DNA from: RUG14300 sp964561145
Lineage (GTDB): Bacteria; Bacillota; Clostridia; Christensenellales; CAG-1252
DNA: 17,267 nt
Direction of reading: 5' to 3'
Assembly (NCBI GenBank): GCA_964561145.1
Contig: CAZLNZ010000030.1
Coordinates: 1-17,267 of the forward strand
In this document: in pieces, positions 7,778-15,400 of the stretch
Numbering within the stretch: the stretch's first letter is position 1
Layout: the number at the start of each line of letters is the position of its first letter
Notes under the pieces: model-generated
Seen by the model: the letters and a program-made list of their open reading frames with translations, nothing else
Told to the model about the DNA's origin: nothing
Databases searched by the model: none
Position numbers and translations under genes: made by a program

Positions 7778-8803
7778 ATGAACACTTTATATAACAAGGA
7801 AAACCTAACAATATTGGCAATAGAAAGCTCATGTGATGAAACCGCATGTGCGATACTAAGAGATGGTGCGATTTTAGGTGAAAGTGTATCCTCTCAAATC
7901 GATATTCACAAGGTATACGGTGGAGTCGTACCGGAGGTCGCATCCAGAAATCATGTCTTAAACATAAATAAGGTTGTTGATGAGGCTGTAAATAAGAGTG
8001 GAATTTCTTTGGAAGAAATAGATGCTATTGCCGTAACAAAGGGTGCGGGTTTACTCGGATCTCTTTTGGTTGGCGTATCTTATGCCAAGGGCTTAGCTTA
8101 TGCTTTAAAAAAGCCGTTATTGGGTGTAAATCATATTAGAGGACATGTCGCAGCCAATTACCTTTGTCATCCGGAATTAAAAACGCCTTATGTTGCGTTG
8201 ATCGTAAGCGGAGGTCATTCTGCCGTTGCAATAATCGACACTCCGACAACTATGAGAATCATTGGCTCTACCGCAGATGATGCTGCAGGGGAAGCCTTTG
8301 ATAAAGTTGCAAGGGTGTTGGGTTTGCCTTATCCCGGTGGTCCGGAAATAGAAAAGCTTGCTAAACAGGGTACCCCTTGTATTCCAATGCCTAAAGTAAA
8401 AATGAAAAACGAATACGATTTTTCTTATAGCGGACTGAAAACTGCCGTTATTAATTATGTTCATAATAATGAGCAAGCAAATAGAAAAATCAATAAAGCC
8501 GATGTTGCGTGTTCTTTCCAAAAAACTGCAGTTGAGCTTTTAGCAGATCACGCTATTAAGCTATGCATTGACTATAACATAACTACCTTGGCAGCTGCGG
8601 GCGGTGTATCGGCAAACGGTGCATTAAGAGAAGTACTACAAGAAAAGGGAAAAGAACACGGAATAACCGTATATTTCCCGGATAAAAAGCTATGTACGGA
8701 CAATGCCTCGATGATAGCAAGTGAAGCGTATGTTCAAATTAGAAGCGGTGCGGATTTTGACGATTTGACTTTAGATGCACACGCAACTCTTCCTTTAAAG
8801 TAG
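7778..8803 (+). CDS. tsaD: tRNA N6-adenosine threonylcarbamoyltransferase TsaD
   Basis: TsaD transfers the threonylcarbamoyl group to A37 of ANN-decoding tRNAs, working with TsaB and TsaE, neither of which is in this window. The 341-residue product has the ASKHA-fold landmarks: ILAIESSCDETACAIL near the N-terminus, GGVVPEVASRNH, and the metal-binding HxxxH as HIRGH (His119, His123). GLPYPGGPEIEKLA, FSYSGLKTAV and AGGVSANGALRE follow, with the terminal CTDNASMIA. It starts one base after the prfB stop without its own ribosome binding site. An in-frame TTG at 7814 with AAGGA 13 bases upstream is a weaker alternative start. An intrinsic terminator follows. Confidence 0.96.
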   Translation: MNTLYNKENLTILAIESSCDETACAILRDGAILGESVSSQIDIHKVYGGVVPEVASRNHVLNINKVVDEAVNKSGISLEEIDAIAVTKGAGLLGSLLVGVSYAKGLAYALKKPLLGVNHIRGHVAANYLCHPELKTPYVALIVSGGHSAVAIIDTPTTMRIIGSTADDAAGEAFDKVARVLGLPYPGGPEIEKLAKQGTPCIPMPKVKMKNEYDFSYSGLKTAVINYVHNNEQANRKINKADVACSFQKTAVELLADHAIKLCIDYNITTLAAAGGVSANGALREVLQEKGKEHGITVYFPDKKLCTDNASMIASEAYVQIRSGADFDDLTLDAHATLPLK

Positions 8804-8843
8804 ATGATTTGATATCGTTAATATTTAAAGTCAGTAATCTTAT

Positions 8844-8883
8844 GGGTAATCTCATTTCAAAAAAAGAGATTGCCCGTTTTTTT
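8844..8883 (+). terminator. Rho-independent terminator of the rpmH-tsaD cluster
   Basis: GGGTAATCTC (8844-8853) pairs with GAGATTGCCC (8866-8875) over 10 bp, with one G-T pair and a 12-base A-rich loop. A run of seven T follows at 8877-8883. It lies 40 bases after the tsaD stop. On the opposite strand no T run follows the stem, so it should work only rightward. Confidence 0.9.
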
Positions 8884-8894
8884 ATTGTAAAGAG

Positions 8895-9107
8895 TTAAAT
8901 CTTGAGCTGTTTTTTGCGACCTATTACTATAATAGCAATTGCGATCATCAAAACAAATAACGTGGCGGAGACGGCTATGAATGCTATTTTAACGGTGCTT
9001 AATGTATCATTCAAAGAATTAATACGCTCGTTTGAACTGTTTAGCTCTGAGGTTAAGTTATTAACCTCTTGTTCTGTCTTTTCCAGTCTATCCGATAAAA
9101 ATGTCAA
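8895..9107 (-). pseudogene. Orphan coiled-coil plus membrane-anchor fragment, probable remnant
   Basis: A 70-codon minus-strand frame encodes a heptad-like coiled coil (about residues 4-40, LSDRLEKTEQEVNNL and onward). One strong transmembrane segment follows (about 41-63, IAFIAVSATLFVLMIAIA), then a short basic tail GRKKQLKI. This is the shape of the C-terminal anchor of a surface protein. The only start is a TTG with no ribosome binding site, and a stop lies in frame three codons upstream, with no recognisable coding sequence beyond. A decayed C-terminal fragment is therefore more likely than an intact small gene, though a genuine small membrane protein cannot be excluded. Confidence 0.4.
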
Positions 9108-9433
9108 GTAAGATTAGAAGTATTTCGTGCGTAAAAAGCCAGGTAAGTACCGCTAGATAGTATAAATGTCATACTGGGCGGAAGAAATAGGTGCCGTAAA
9201 TTAATAAAGTATCCTACTTAATAGCCGATAATAATCCAGAAGAATACATCTTAATGTCAAACTGAGCGGAAGGCGAAGCCTGGAGTCAACCCCAACGGGG
9301 CGATGTTTACATCGGTATCTCATCCGCTTTCACTCTTTACTGCGTGCAACGCACTCTTTGGTGTTGGTGTCTCATACGCATTCTTATTACTTCAATAAAG
9401 AACCACTATGAAGTGAGATATCTAAATTCTTAA
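9108..9433. repeat. Gene-free intergenic stretch with degenerate short repeats and hairpins
   Basis: No convincing gene is seen. Two copies of an AATGTCAnACTGnGCGGAAG motif occur at 9165-9184 and 9253-9272. Two related copies of GGTnTCTCATnCGCnTTC followed by TTAC occur at 9314-9340 and 9366-9390. Small perfect hairpins lie between: GGC-GAA-GCC (9272-9280), CCCC-AAC-GGGG (9290-9300), GATGT-TT-ACATC (9302-9313) and GTGC-AAC-GCAC (near 9344-9354). The TGTCA...CTGAGCGGA motif resembles intergenic repeats found in many gut genomes (recalled, not searched). It may be scar tissue from a mobile or repetitive element. Confidence 0.45.
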
Positions 9434-9471
9434 TAAAATGGCTCGAGAGACATCACTCGAGCCTTTGTTTT
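9434..9471 (-). terminator. Terminator of the ABC importer operon
   Basis: GGCTCGAG (9440-9447) pairs perfectly with CTCGAGCC (9456-9463) around an 8-base loop. On the minus strand the stem is followed by ATTTTATTAA, placing it about 40 bases after the ATPase stop. On the plus strand TTTGTTTT follows at 9464-9471, so it may act in both directions. Confidence 0.8.
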
Positions 9472-9512
9472 CGGAGGATTTATAGATTATTGTTTTTATG
9501 AAAGGAAAAAAC

Positions 9513-10304
9513 TTAAATATCCTTGTTAAGAACTCTGAATAAAAACTCTCTTGTTCTATCGGAGGAGGGCTCGTTGAAAATAAGCTCAGGCGTGGAATCT
9601 TCTTCAATGATTCCGTTGTTCATAAAGATTACCCTTGTAGAAACGTCCTTTGCAAACTGCATTTCATGAGTTACGACAAGCATAGTCAAGCCTTCTTCTG
9701 CAAGGTCCTTCATAACATGAAGAACCTCTCCTACCATTTCAGGGTCCAGTGCAGAGGTCGGTTCATCGAATAACAATACTTCGCAGTTCATCGACAACGC
9801 ACGAGCGATCGCTACACGCTGTTTTTGTCCGCCCGATAATTGAGCGGGCTTTGCCTTAATAAAGCCATCCATTCCTACTCTGCGTAGGTTTTCAAGTGCG
9901 ATTTTCTCTGCATCCTCTTTGCTTCTCTTTAGAACTTTAATTTGTCCTATGGTACAGTTTTTCAAAACGTTCATATTGTTAAAGAGATTGAATTGTTGAA
10001 AAACCATTCCTACTTTAGCACGGTACGATGTTTTGTCGTAGTTTGGATTTAGCACACTTTCACCCATAAAGCGAATATCCCCGCCATTGGTGGTCTCAAG
10101 TAGGTTTATGCACCTTAACATGGTGCTTTTGCCTGAGCCGGAAGCTCCTATAACGGAAATAACTTCACCCTTTTTTACCTTAAGGTCGACTCCCTTTAAT
10201 ACTTCGTTTTCGCCGAAGCTCTTCTGTAAGTTTTCAAGCTCCAATACAAATTCACTTTTAGACTGTTCCTCTTGAACCATTTGTGTTTGAATATTCTCGT
10301 TCAT
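9513..10304 (-). CDS. Polar amino-acid ABC transporter, ATP-binding protein (probable lysine importer)
   Basis: This is the cytoplasmic ATPase that powers uptake by the neighbouring permease and binding lipoprotein. The 263-residue product has Walker A GASGSGKS (53-60), the Q-loop in VFQQFNLF, signature LSGGQ (156-160), Walker B LLFDEP (177-182), the D-loop SALD and switch His213. Its closest recognisable family is the HisP/GlnQ group. The first 18 or so residues are a polar extension before the fold. The ATG overlaps the permease stop by four bases, and the ribosome binding site GAGGAGGAG doubles as the permease's C-terminal Glu codons. Substrate lysine is inferred from the riboswitch upstream of the operon, not from this protein. 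Confidence 0.93.
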   Translation of the reverse strand: MNENIQTQMVQEEQSKSEFVLELENLQKSFGENEVLKGVDLKVKKGEVISVIGASGSGKSTMLRCINLLETTNGGDIRFMGESVLNPNYDKTSYRAKVGMVFQQFNLFNNMNVLKNCTIGQIKVLKRSKEDAEKIALENLRRVGMDGFIKAKPAQLSGGQKQRVAIARALSMNCEVLLFDEPTSALDPEMVGEVLHVMKDLAEEGLTMLVVTHEMQFAKDVSTRVIFMNNGIIEEDSTPELIFNEPSSDRTREFLFRVLNKDI

Positions 10305-11071
10305 TGTTTCTCCTCCTCGTTAATGCGAATTATCGCATCGGGGTTTGACTGCGAACCGCAAATAGTGTAGGTGCTTTTACCTTCTAAAAGCTTTTCTGCT
10401 AGTCTTAAAAGCCTTGTAATGGCAAAGGTTAGTACGAAATAGATAACACAGATTATCAAGTAGGTTTCGAACATTTTAAAGCTTTGCTTTTGTATCAGTG
10501 TTGCTTGATAAAAAAGCTCTGCAACGCCGATAACATTGAGTACGGATGTATCCTTAATATTGATTACAAACTCGTTGCTTACCGAGGGTAATATATTTCT
10601 AAGTACTTGCGGCATTACAACAGATGACATTGTTTGCACGTGGTTAAGACCTATTGAGGTAGCACCTTCATATTGTCCTTTATCAACGGAGATAATACCT
10701 CCGCGAACGATTTCCGCCATATATGCACCTGTGTTTATGGATACGATGAGTAGGGCGGAGGGGATTAAAGGAAGAGTGCTTCCGCCTGAAGCAAAAGCAT
10801 AGCCCCAGTAGATAACCATAGCTTGAACCATCATAGGTGTACCTCTAAACACCTCGATGTAGGCGACTAAAATGAAGTCAATAACTTTTTGTATACCTCT
10901 TACCGCACGCTTGCTTGATTTCGGCACGGTTCTGATGATGCCCACCACGATACCTATAAGTAGACCTAAAACGGTGGAAACAAGGGCAATAAGCATTGTG
11001 TTACCTATACCCTCTAGTAGTTTAAAACCATACTTTTTTAATATGCTGCCAATTGTTTGGAAAAATTCCAT
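10301..11071 (-). CDS. Polar amino-acid ABC transporter, permease protein (probable lysine importer)
   Basis: This is a HisM/GlnP-type inner-membrane permease of 256 residues. Hydrophobic segments lie at about 24-46, 66-90, 103-118 and 202-220, with a weaker one near 178-193. The EAA coupling loop that docks on the ATPase is clear at about 135-160 (EGATSIGLNHVQTMSSVVMPQVLRNILP region). The family segment IEVFRGTPMMVQ (72-83) is present. One permease gene implies a homodimeric channel. It starts 18 bases after the binding-protein stop with GGTGAT as ribosome binding site, and its end overlaps the ATPase start. The C-terminal tail after the last helix is about 30 residues and polar. Confidence 0.93.
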   Translation of the reverse strand: MEFFQTIGSILKKYGFKLLEGIGNTMLIALVSTVLGLLIGIVVGIIRTVPKSSKRAVRGIQKVIDFILVAYIEVFRGTPMMVQAMVIYWGYAFASGGSTLPLIPSALLIVSINTGAYMAEIVRGGIISVDKGQYEGATSIGLNHVQTMSSVVMPQVLRNILPSVSNEFVINIKDTSVLNVIGVAELFYQATLIQKQSFKMFETYLIICVIYFVLTFAITRLLRLAEKLLEGKSTYTICGSQSNPDAIIRINEEEKQ

Positions 11072-11089
11072 AAGAAATCACCGTATAGA

Positions 11090-11926
11090 CTAATCTAAAA
11101 TAAGAGTTTTAGCTTGAATTGTTGCCTCTTCCATTAAGCGTAATTGCTCTTCAGCACTTATTTGATTAATTATAGCATTTACCTTTTCTGTTAGCTCCGA
11201 GCCTTTTTTCATGCCGCAAGCAAGGGTTACGTTTGACAAATCTTCTACAACAAAGCCATTATCGTTGTTGACTAGTTTGATATATGTAAAGTTGTCATTT
11301 CCTGCACAGTCTGCCTTAGCACCCGGTTCTTCTGCGACATATCCGTCAATTGTACCTGCGTTAAGTGCAACAATCATTGTGGGGAAGTCTTTAATAAGGT
11401 TGACATTGTCGTTTAATTGTCTTGCAGCCTCCTCGTGGAAAGTGCCTTCTTGTGCGGCAACCTTCATACCCGTTAGGTCAGCAATAGAGCTTGCGTTTGC
11501 ATAGCTTCCGTCTTTTTTTACAACTACTACAAGGTTGGAGTTATAGTAAGGCTCGGAAAAATCGATTTCTTCTTTTCTTTCTGCAGTGGGACTCATACCT
11601 GCGATAATCAGATCGAGTGCACCCGATTGAACTGCGGGAATCAATGAAGACCACTCATACGCATAGATTTCCAACTTCATATCCAATGCATCGGCGATTT
11701 TTTGGGCGATTTTAACGTCATAACCGTTTGCATATTCTCCGCTTCTGCCCTTGATGGCAACAGCTCCGTTCGAGGAATCTAGCTGAGTCCAGTTATAGGG
11801 TTGATATGCACATTCCATTCCAACCTTTAAAACGGGACGAGTGTCTTTTTCGCCACAAGCGGCAAATACACTGCATACGGTTGCTAACACCATAATTGTC
11901 AATACAATTGCAATAACTTTTTTCAT
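11090..11926 (-). CDS. Amino-acid ABC transporter substrate-binding lipoprotein (probable lysine binding)
   Basis: This family 3 solute-binding protein captures the amino acid outside the cell and hands it to the permease. The start is the ATG at 11926, set by AAGGAG about 8 bases upstream. The open frame continues to 12085, but that extension is riboswitch sequence. The 278-residue product begins with a lipoprotein signal, MKKVIAIVLTIM to VFAAC, with lipidated Cys24. Typical motifs follow: GYDVKIAQKIADAL, ALDLIIAGMSPTAERKEEIDFSEPYY (with the ligand-binding Arg), MKVAAQEGT and GTIDGYVAEEP. Lysine specificity is inferred from the leader. Arginine, ornithine or histidine binding cannot be excluded from sequence alone. 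Confidence 0.93.
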   Translation of the reverse strand: MKKVIAIVLTIMVLATVCSVFAACGEKDTRPVLKVGMECAYQPYNWTQLDSSNGAVAIKGRSGEYANGYDVKIAQKIADALDMKLEIYAYEWSSLIPAVQSGALDLIIAGMSPTAERKEEIDFSEPYYNSNLVVVVKKDGSYANASSIADLTGMKVAAQEGTFHEEAARQLNDNVNLIKDFPTMIVALNAGTIDGYVAEEPGAKADCAGNDNFTYIKLVNNDNGFVVEDLSNVTLACGMKKGSELTEKVNAIINQISAEEQLRLMEEATIQAKTLILD

Positions 11927-11956
11927 AATTCTTTCTCCTTTTGTTATCAATAGAAT

Positions 11957-11980
11957 AAAAAAGCGTTCCGGAAGGAACGC
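11957..11980 (-). terminator. Riboswitch-controlled intrinsic terminator
   Basis: On the minus strand GCGTTCC (11980-11974) pairs with GGAACGC (11969-11963) over a TTCC loop and is followed by six T (11962-11957). It lies about 50 bases after the lysine aptamer and about 30 bases before the binding-protein start, the classic place for transcription attenuation. Confidence 0.9.
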
Positions 11981-12032
11981 ACGACGAATGCAATCTATAA
12001 GCATAGCATAATAATACAAATAGATAATCAAA

Positions 12033-12189
12033 CGAACAGCGCTCCACTTACGTGACAGTAGTATGCATATTTTACATACTCCCAAGAAAGCCGCATACGG
12101 TATAGCGAATTTCTTTCGGCGTCCTTGCCTTTACCCTTGAAGATAAAACCGCTACTTCAAGTTATCATCAAAAACGCACCTCTGAACGG
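12033..12189 (-). promoter_or_regulatory. Lysine riboswitch (L box) aptamer
   Basis: Read on the minus strand, the leader carries the conserved blocks of the lysine riboswitch in order. AGAGGTGCG (12183-12175) comes first, then an AGTA in the first arm (near 12156-12153) and AAGGGTAAAGG. GCCGAAAG with TCTTGGG closes the next arm, ACTGTCA (12059-12053) follows, and a CAC-GTAA-GTG hairpin leads into TGGAGCGCTG (12046-12037). Length (about 157) matches the class. Outer stem P1 is weak: CGTTCAG with CTGTTCG has two U-U mismatches. It precedes a complete ABC importer and an intrinsic terminator, so high lysine should stop transcription. Confidence 0.92.
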
Positions 12190-12209
12190 AGGTATTACCC
12201 TCGATTTTG

Positions 12210-12238
12210 ATTTTATCATACTATTTCCTTTAAGTCAA
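12210..12238 (-). promoter_or_regulatory. Promoter of the lysine-riboswitch ABC operon
   Basis: On the minus strand TTGACT (12238-12233) and TAAAAT (12215-12210) are 17 bases apart, with an extended TGA just before the -10. Transcription would start near 12203, shortly before the aptamer. Confidence 0.8.
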
Positions 12239-12276
12239 AGGATTTGCTGCAGTATTTTACATTTCCTTTTTGCAAA

Positions 12277-12314
12277 TGAATTCCCAAAGTAAATTCACCT
12301 TCCCTTGGGATTCA
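12277..12314. repeat. Short imperfect inverted repeat sharing 20 bases with the rpmH upstream region
   Basis: TGAATTCCCAA (12277-12287) and TTGGGATTCA (12305-12314) form an imperfect palindrome differing by one base. Positions 12277-12296 are the exact reverse complement of 31-50. The location just upstream of the riboswitch operon promoter parallels the first copy just upstream of the rpmH promoter. Confidence 0.55.
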
Positions 12315-12348
12315 TCATTTTGATCGATTAGAAAGTATTACGTTAAAT

Positions 12349-12397
12349 AAAAAAGAGCATATCTATAAGGGGGGATATCCCTAAAATACGCTCTTTT
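12349..12397 (-). terminator. Terminator of the giant surface-protein gene, possibly bidirectional
   Basis: AAAAGAGC (12351-12358) pairs with GCTCTTTT (12390-12397). The stem continues with TAT/ATA after one mismatch, and an inner AGGG/CCCT hairpin caps it. On the minus strand the stem ends in TTTTTTATTT. It lies about 65 bases after the stop of the surface-protein gene and before the ABC operon promoter, so it insulates the two transcription units. Confidence 0.85.
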
Positions 12398-12463
12398 CTC
12401 TTTAAATCATTATGCCGTTTTCAAGCATTACAGATTAATTGTTGGTTTTTCTCTTATGGGTTT

Positions 12464-15400
12464 CTATGCCGGCTGATTTCCGACAAAGAGTACTCCGTCG
12501 GAGACTACTTCGATGCTTTCTCCTTCTTCGAGGTACGCAACGTATAGAGTGAAGGTCTTCCCACCTAAGTCGTTACCGGGGTTACTTATCTGTGCAACTA
12601 TAGCGGTCCATTTCTCTGATACTTTGCTTGCCTCATCGCTACGATGGTACATCAATACATATCCTGCAGAGCTTGCGGTCACCGTTGTCGAGGTAAGTAC
12701 GCCATCGCATAGATAGGTCATTCCAGAGAATGCATTGCAAATGTGACCGTCGAAGGCGTGTGTCGTGCGGTCGGAGTACATATATCCGCCGTTCTCTACA
12801 ACCTTGAGGCTTCCTGCGGAGGGTGTCTCGATTATCGCCATATTGGAGGAAAGTGTGGTACCTTCCTTGTATTCGGAGGAGGTCTTCAGCACGTCGTTAA
12901 GCACGTCCAAAGTTATTTGAGGTTCGATGAAGGTCTCCGAAAGAACACCGTTTTTATCGATGAATATATAGTCTTTGCTATTGCCTCTGACAACTTCTGC
13001 GGTGCCGGAGATACCGAGCATATCCTCTCTCTTCCATACGTCGAAAGAAGAATTGTTAAGTTTTGCCGTAGTTAGAGATATGCCTAGTGTTGTGTCTTTG
13101 TCTACAGTATAGAAGGAGGGGGCATGTTGCCCGATGAAAGCATAGGAGATATAGCCTTGCATATAACCTTCATTTACGGTTAGCGTAACGCCGTCCGTAC
13201 TGCTGTATTTTGTCTGTTTGTTGGACGGGAAATGATACAGGACCATGGTGCCGTCACCCTTGAAAACCAACTCTTGAGTAAACTCGGTTCGGCTTTTCAG
13301 GACGAATAGATACGAGTTGAACCAAACTTCCACGACGGCATCAGTGAGGACGCAATCGTCGTTGCCGGGCAATATGTACACGTATACACCGCTCTCGGCT
13401 CTTTGCATATATAGATGAGTGAGATACGCATTGGTTCCGCCTATTGTCCCGAGGTCTGCGGTGTTGGAGTAGAGCAGCTTGGAGTCGGATAACTCATAGA
13501 CGTATTGATTTGCTCCAACGAAGGACTCGGAGGATATGGCGGTCTTAAAGACTGCAAAGCCCTCTGATTGTATCTCGAGATCATAGTCACCGACTACGAA
13601 GCCCGTTATAGAGAAACGTCCGTCTTGGTCTGTGGTCGCCGAGTATTCGGTCTCCGCAAGAGACACCGTCGCACTGACTACAGGGGCACCTGTAATAAGG
13701 TCGTAGACGTATCCGTTAACCGTGCCTATCCCTTTGAATATGATTGTGATATTTCGAGTTACGGAGAAATCTGCCTCAACGAGATCCGACAACGAGTAGC
13801 TCGTCGTGTAATTGACATAATCGCTCTTGGTGACGTTGATTGTACCGTTATAGTTAAGCCCGACATTGATGCTGTAACAACCGTTGGAATCTGTCAATAC
13901 GCTGTTGTCTCCGATACTGACCAAAGCTCCTTCGACCTTATCTCCTTCCTCGTCGATGATTGTGCCGCTTATGGTTGCTTGTACTCCGTTTGCTTTATGT
14001 ACGGCTTCAAGGATGGTTTGACTGAATACGACGTAACCTTCGGTGCTTAGATGCAATCCTTCGGAAGCGAATCCTCCGTTGCTCAATCCCTGAGTGCCTG
14101 CAAGCACGTCTGCAAAGTCGATGAAGTATATATTGTCGATATTGCTGCAGAACTTTTCTACTATTTCATTGCAAGCAGCGTAATTAGCCCACATACCTTG
14201 ATAAGCCTTATTGTTGCAGATAGATACGTAGAAAACCTTTGTGTTTGGAAGGTCTCTGTGAATATGGGAGAGCAACTCGATTATTTGGCTTGCGCAAGTA
14301 TCGGGATCTTCACCGCCATCGATGTCATTGACACCGACGTGGATGACGATGTTGTCTGGATTATATTGTACGATTTCCCAGATTTTTCCCAGCCACAATT
14401 CAGCCTTACTGCCCGATATTCCTATTGTTTCTGCTCCGAGGCTTTCCGTCTGGGTATAGAAGTCGCTCCAAAATTTAGTGTCGGTGTAAGAGTCTCCGAT
14501 GAAGAGAGTTTCGGTATCGTAATTGACGGTTGTTATGTCGCCCAAAGCCGATACGGTGACGATTCTGCCCTCGTCCAGTATGATTGTTCCGTTGACTGCA
14601 AGTAGCTCTTCCTCTGTCAATTTGACCATAAGGATCTCCTTCTCGATATAACGGTTATGGTCCCAGGTAATGTAAATGTTGCCGTCATCGTCAAGACTGA
14701 CGTCAGGATAGGATACACCAGTGCGGGCATCGAGTATTATACAGTGAGGCCAGGTGATACCGCCGTCTTCGCTCAGCCATACGCTCATCATGCTACGCTC
14801 GGTAGTGTAGTAGTGGTGGACGTAGATAACGTTGCCGCTAGGAAGAGTCTTGAGATAAGGACGGGAGGAGGGACCCTCGATATCCCACTCTACGCCGTCG
14901 GTCCAAGTGTATCCGCAGTCATAAGAATAATTGACCGCTACACAGTAATTGTTGACAGTACGATTGATAGCCATATAGACGGTCTCTCCGTCTCTTACGA
15001 CCTCGGCGAATGCCGTTTCATTAGCAAAGAGTGCATTTCCTACATACATCTCGCTACGCTTTGTCCAGCTGTTGCCCTTGTCGGCTGATACCCACATCTC
15101 GGTATAACCTTGTCTTCCGAAGCAATGCGAGAAGAATGCCCACTCTCCGGTAGAGAGGATGGTAGGTTTATTCATTTTTAATCCGTCACAAACTCTTGTC
15201 GAAGCCGATACCTCGAATGCAGGTAACCCCTCTTGAGATTTGGCTCCCGCATTCTCGACCTTAGCACACCAAACTCCACCATATCTGCCACCGCTTTGGT
15301 AGTTGGTTTGGTTCCACCACAGCCAGAGATATTCGCCGTCCCAGAATAAGCTCGGGTCGAATGTTCTAGAATCTTTTACGTCATCGTCGAAGGCAACCGC

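Noticed and set aside
8902..9111. Plus-strand 69-codon frame opposite the anchor fragment
   Set aside because: The minus-strand product has a coherent coiled coil, membrane helix and basic tail; the plus-strand product is its mirror without a ribosome binding site.
11927..12085. 53-codon upstream extension of the ABC binding-protein reading frame
   Set aside because: It runs through the terminator and lysine aptamer. The ATG at 11926 has an AAGGAG site and begins a proper lipoprotein signal peptide.
11927..12240. T-box or other amino-acid leader instead of a lysine riboswitch
   Set aside because: No T-box sequence or specifier-loop arrangement was recognised, whereas the ordered lysine aptamer motifs are all present.
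12242..12277. ATTTGC/GCAAAT inverted repeat as an operator
   Set aside because: Six-base arms 24 bases apart are readily expected by chance in AT-rich DNA, and there is no supporting feature.
13568..15088. Three long plus-strand open frames (13568-14050, 14051-14605, 14657-15088)
   Set aside because: They lie antisense to the well-supported enzyme domains, have no ribosome binding sites or recognisable motifs, and follow from the codon composition of the minus-strand gene.
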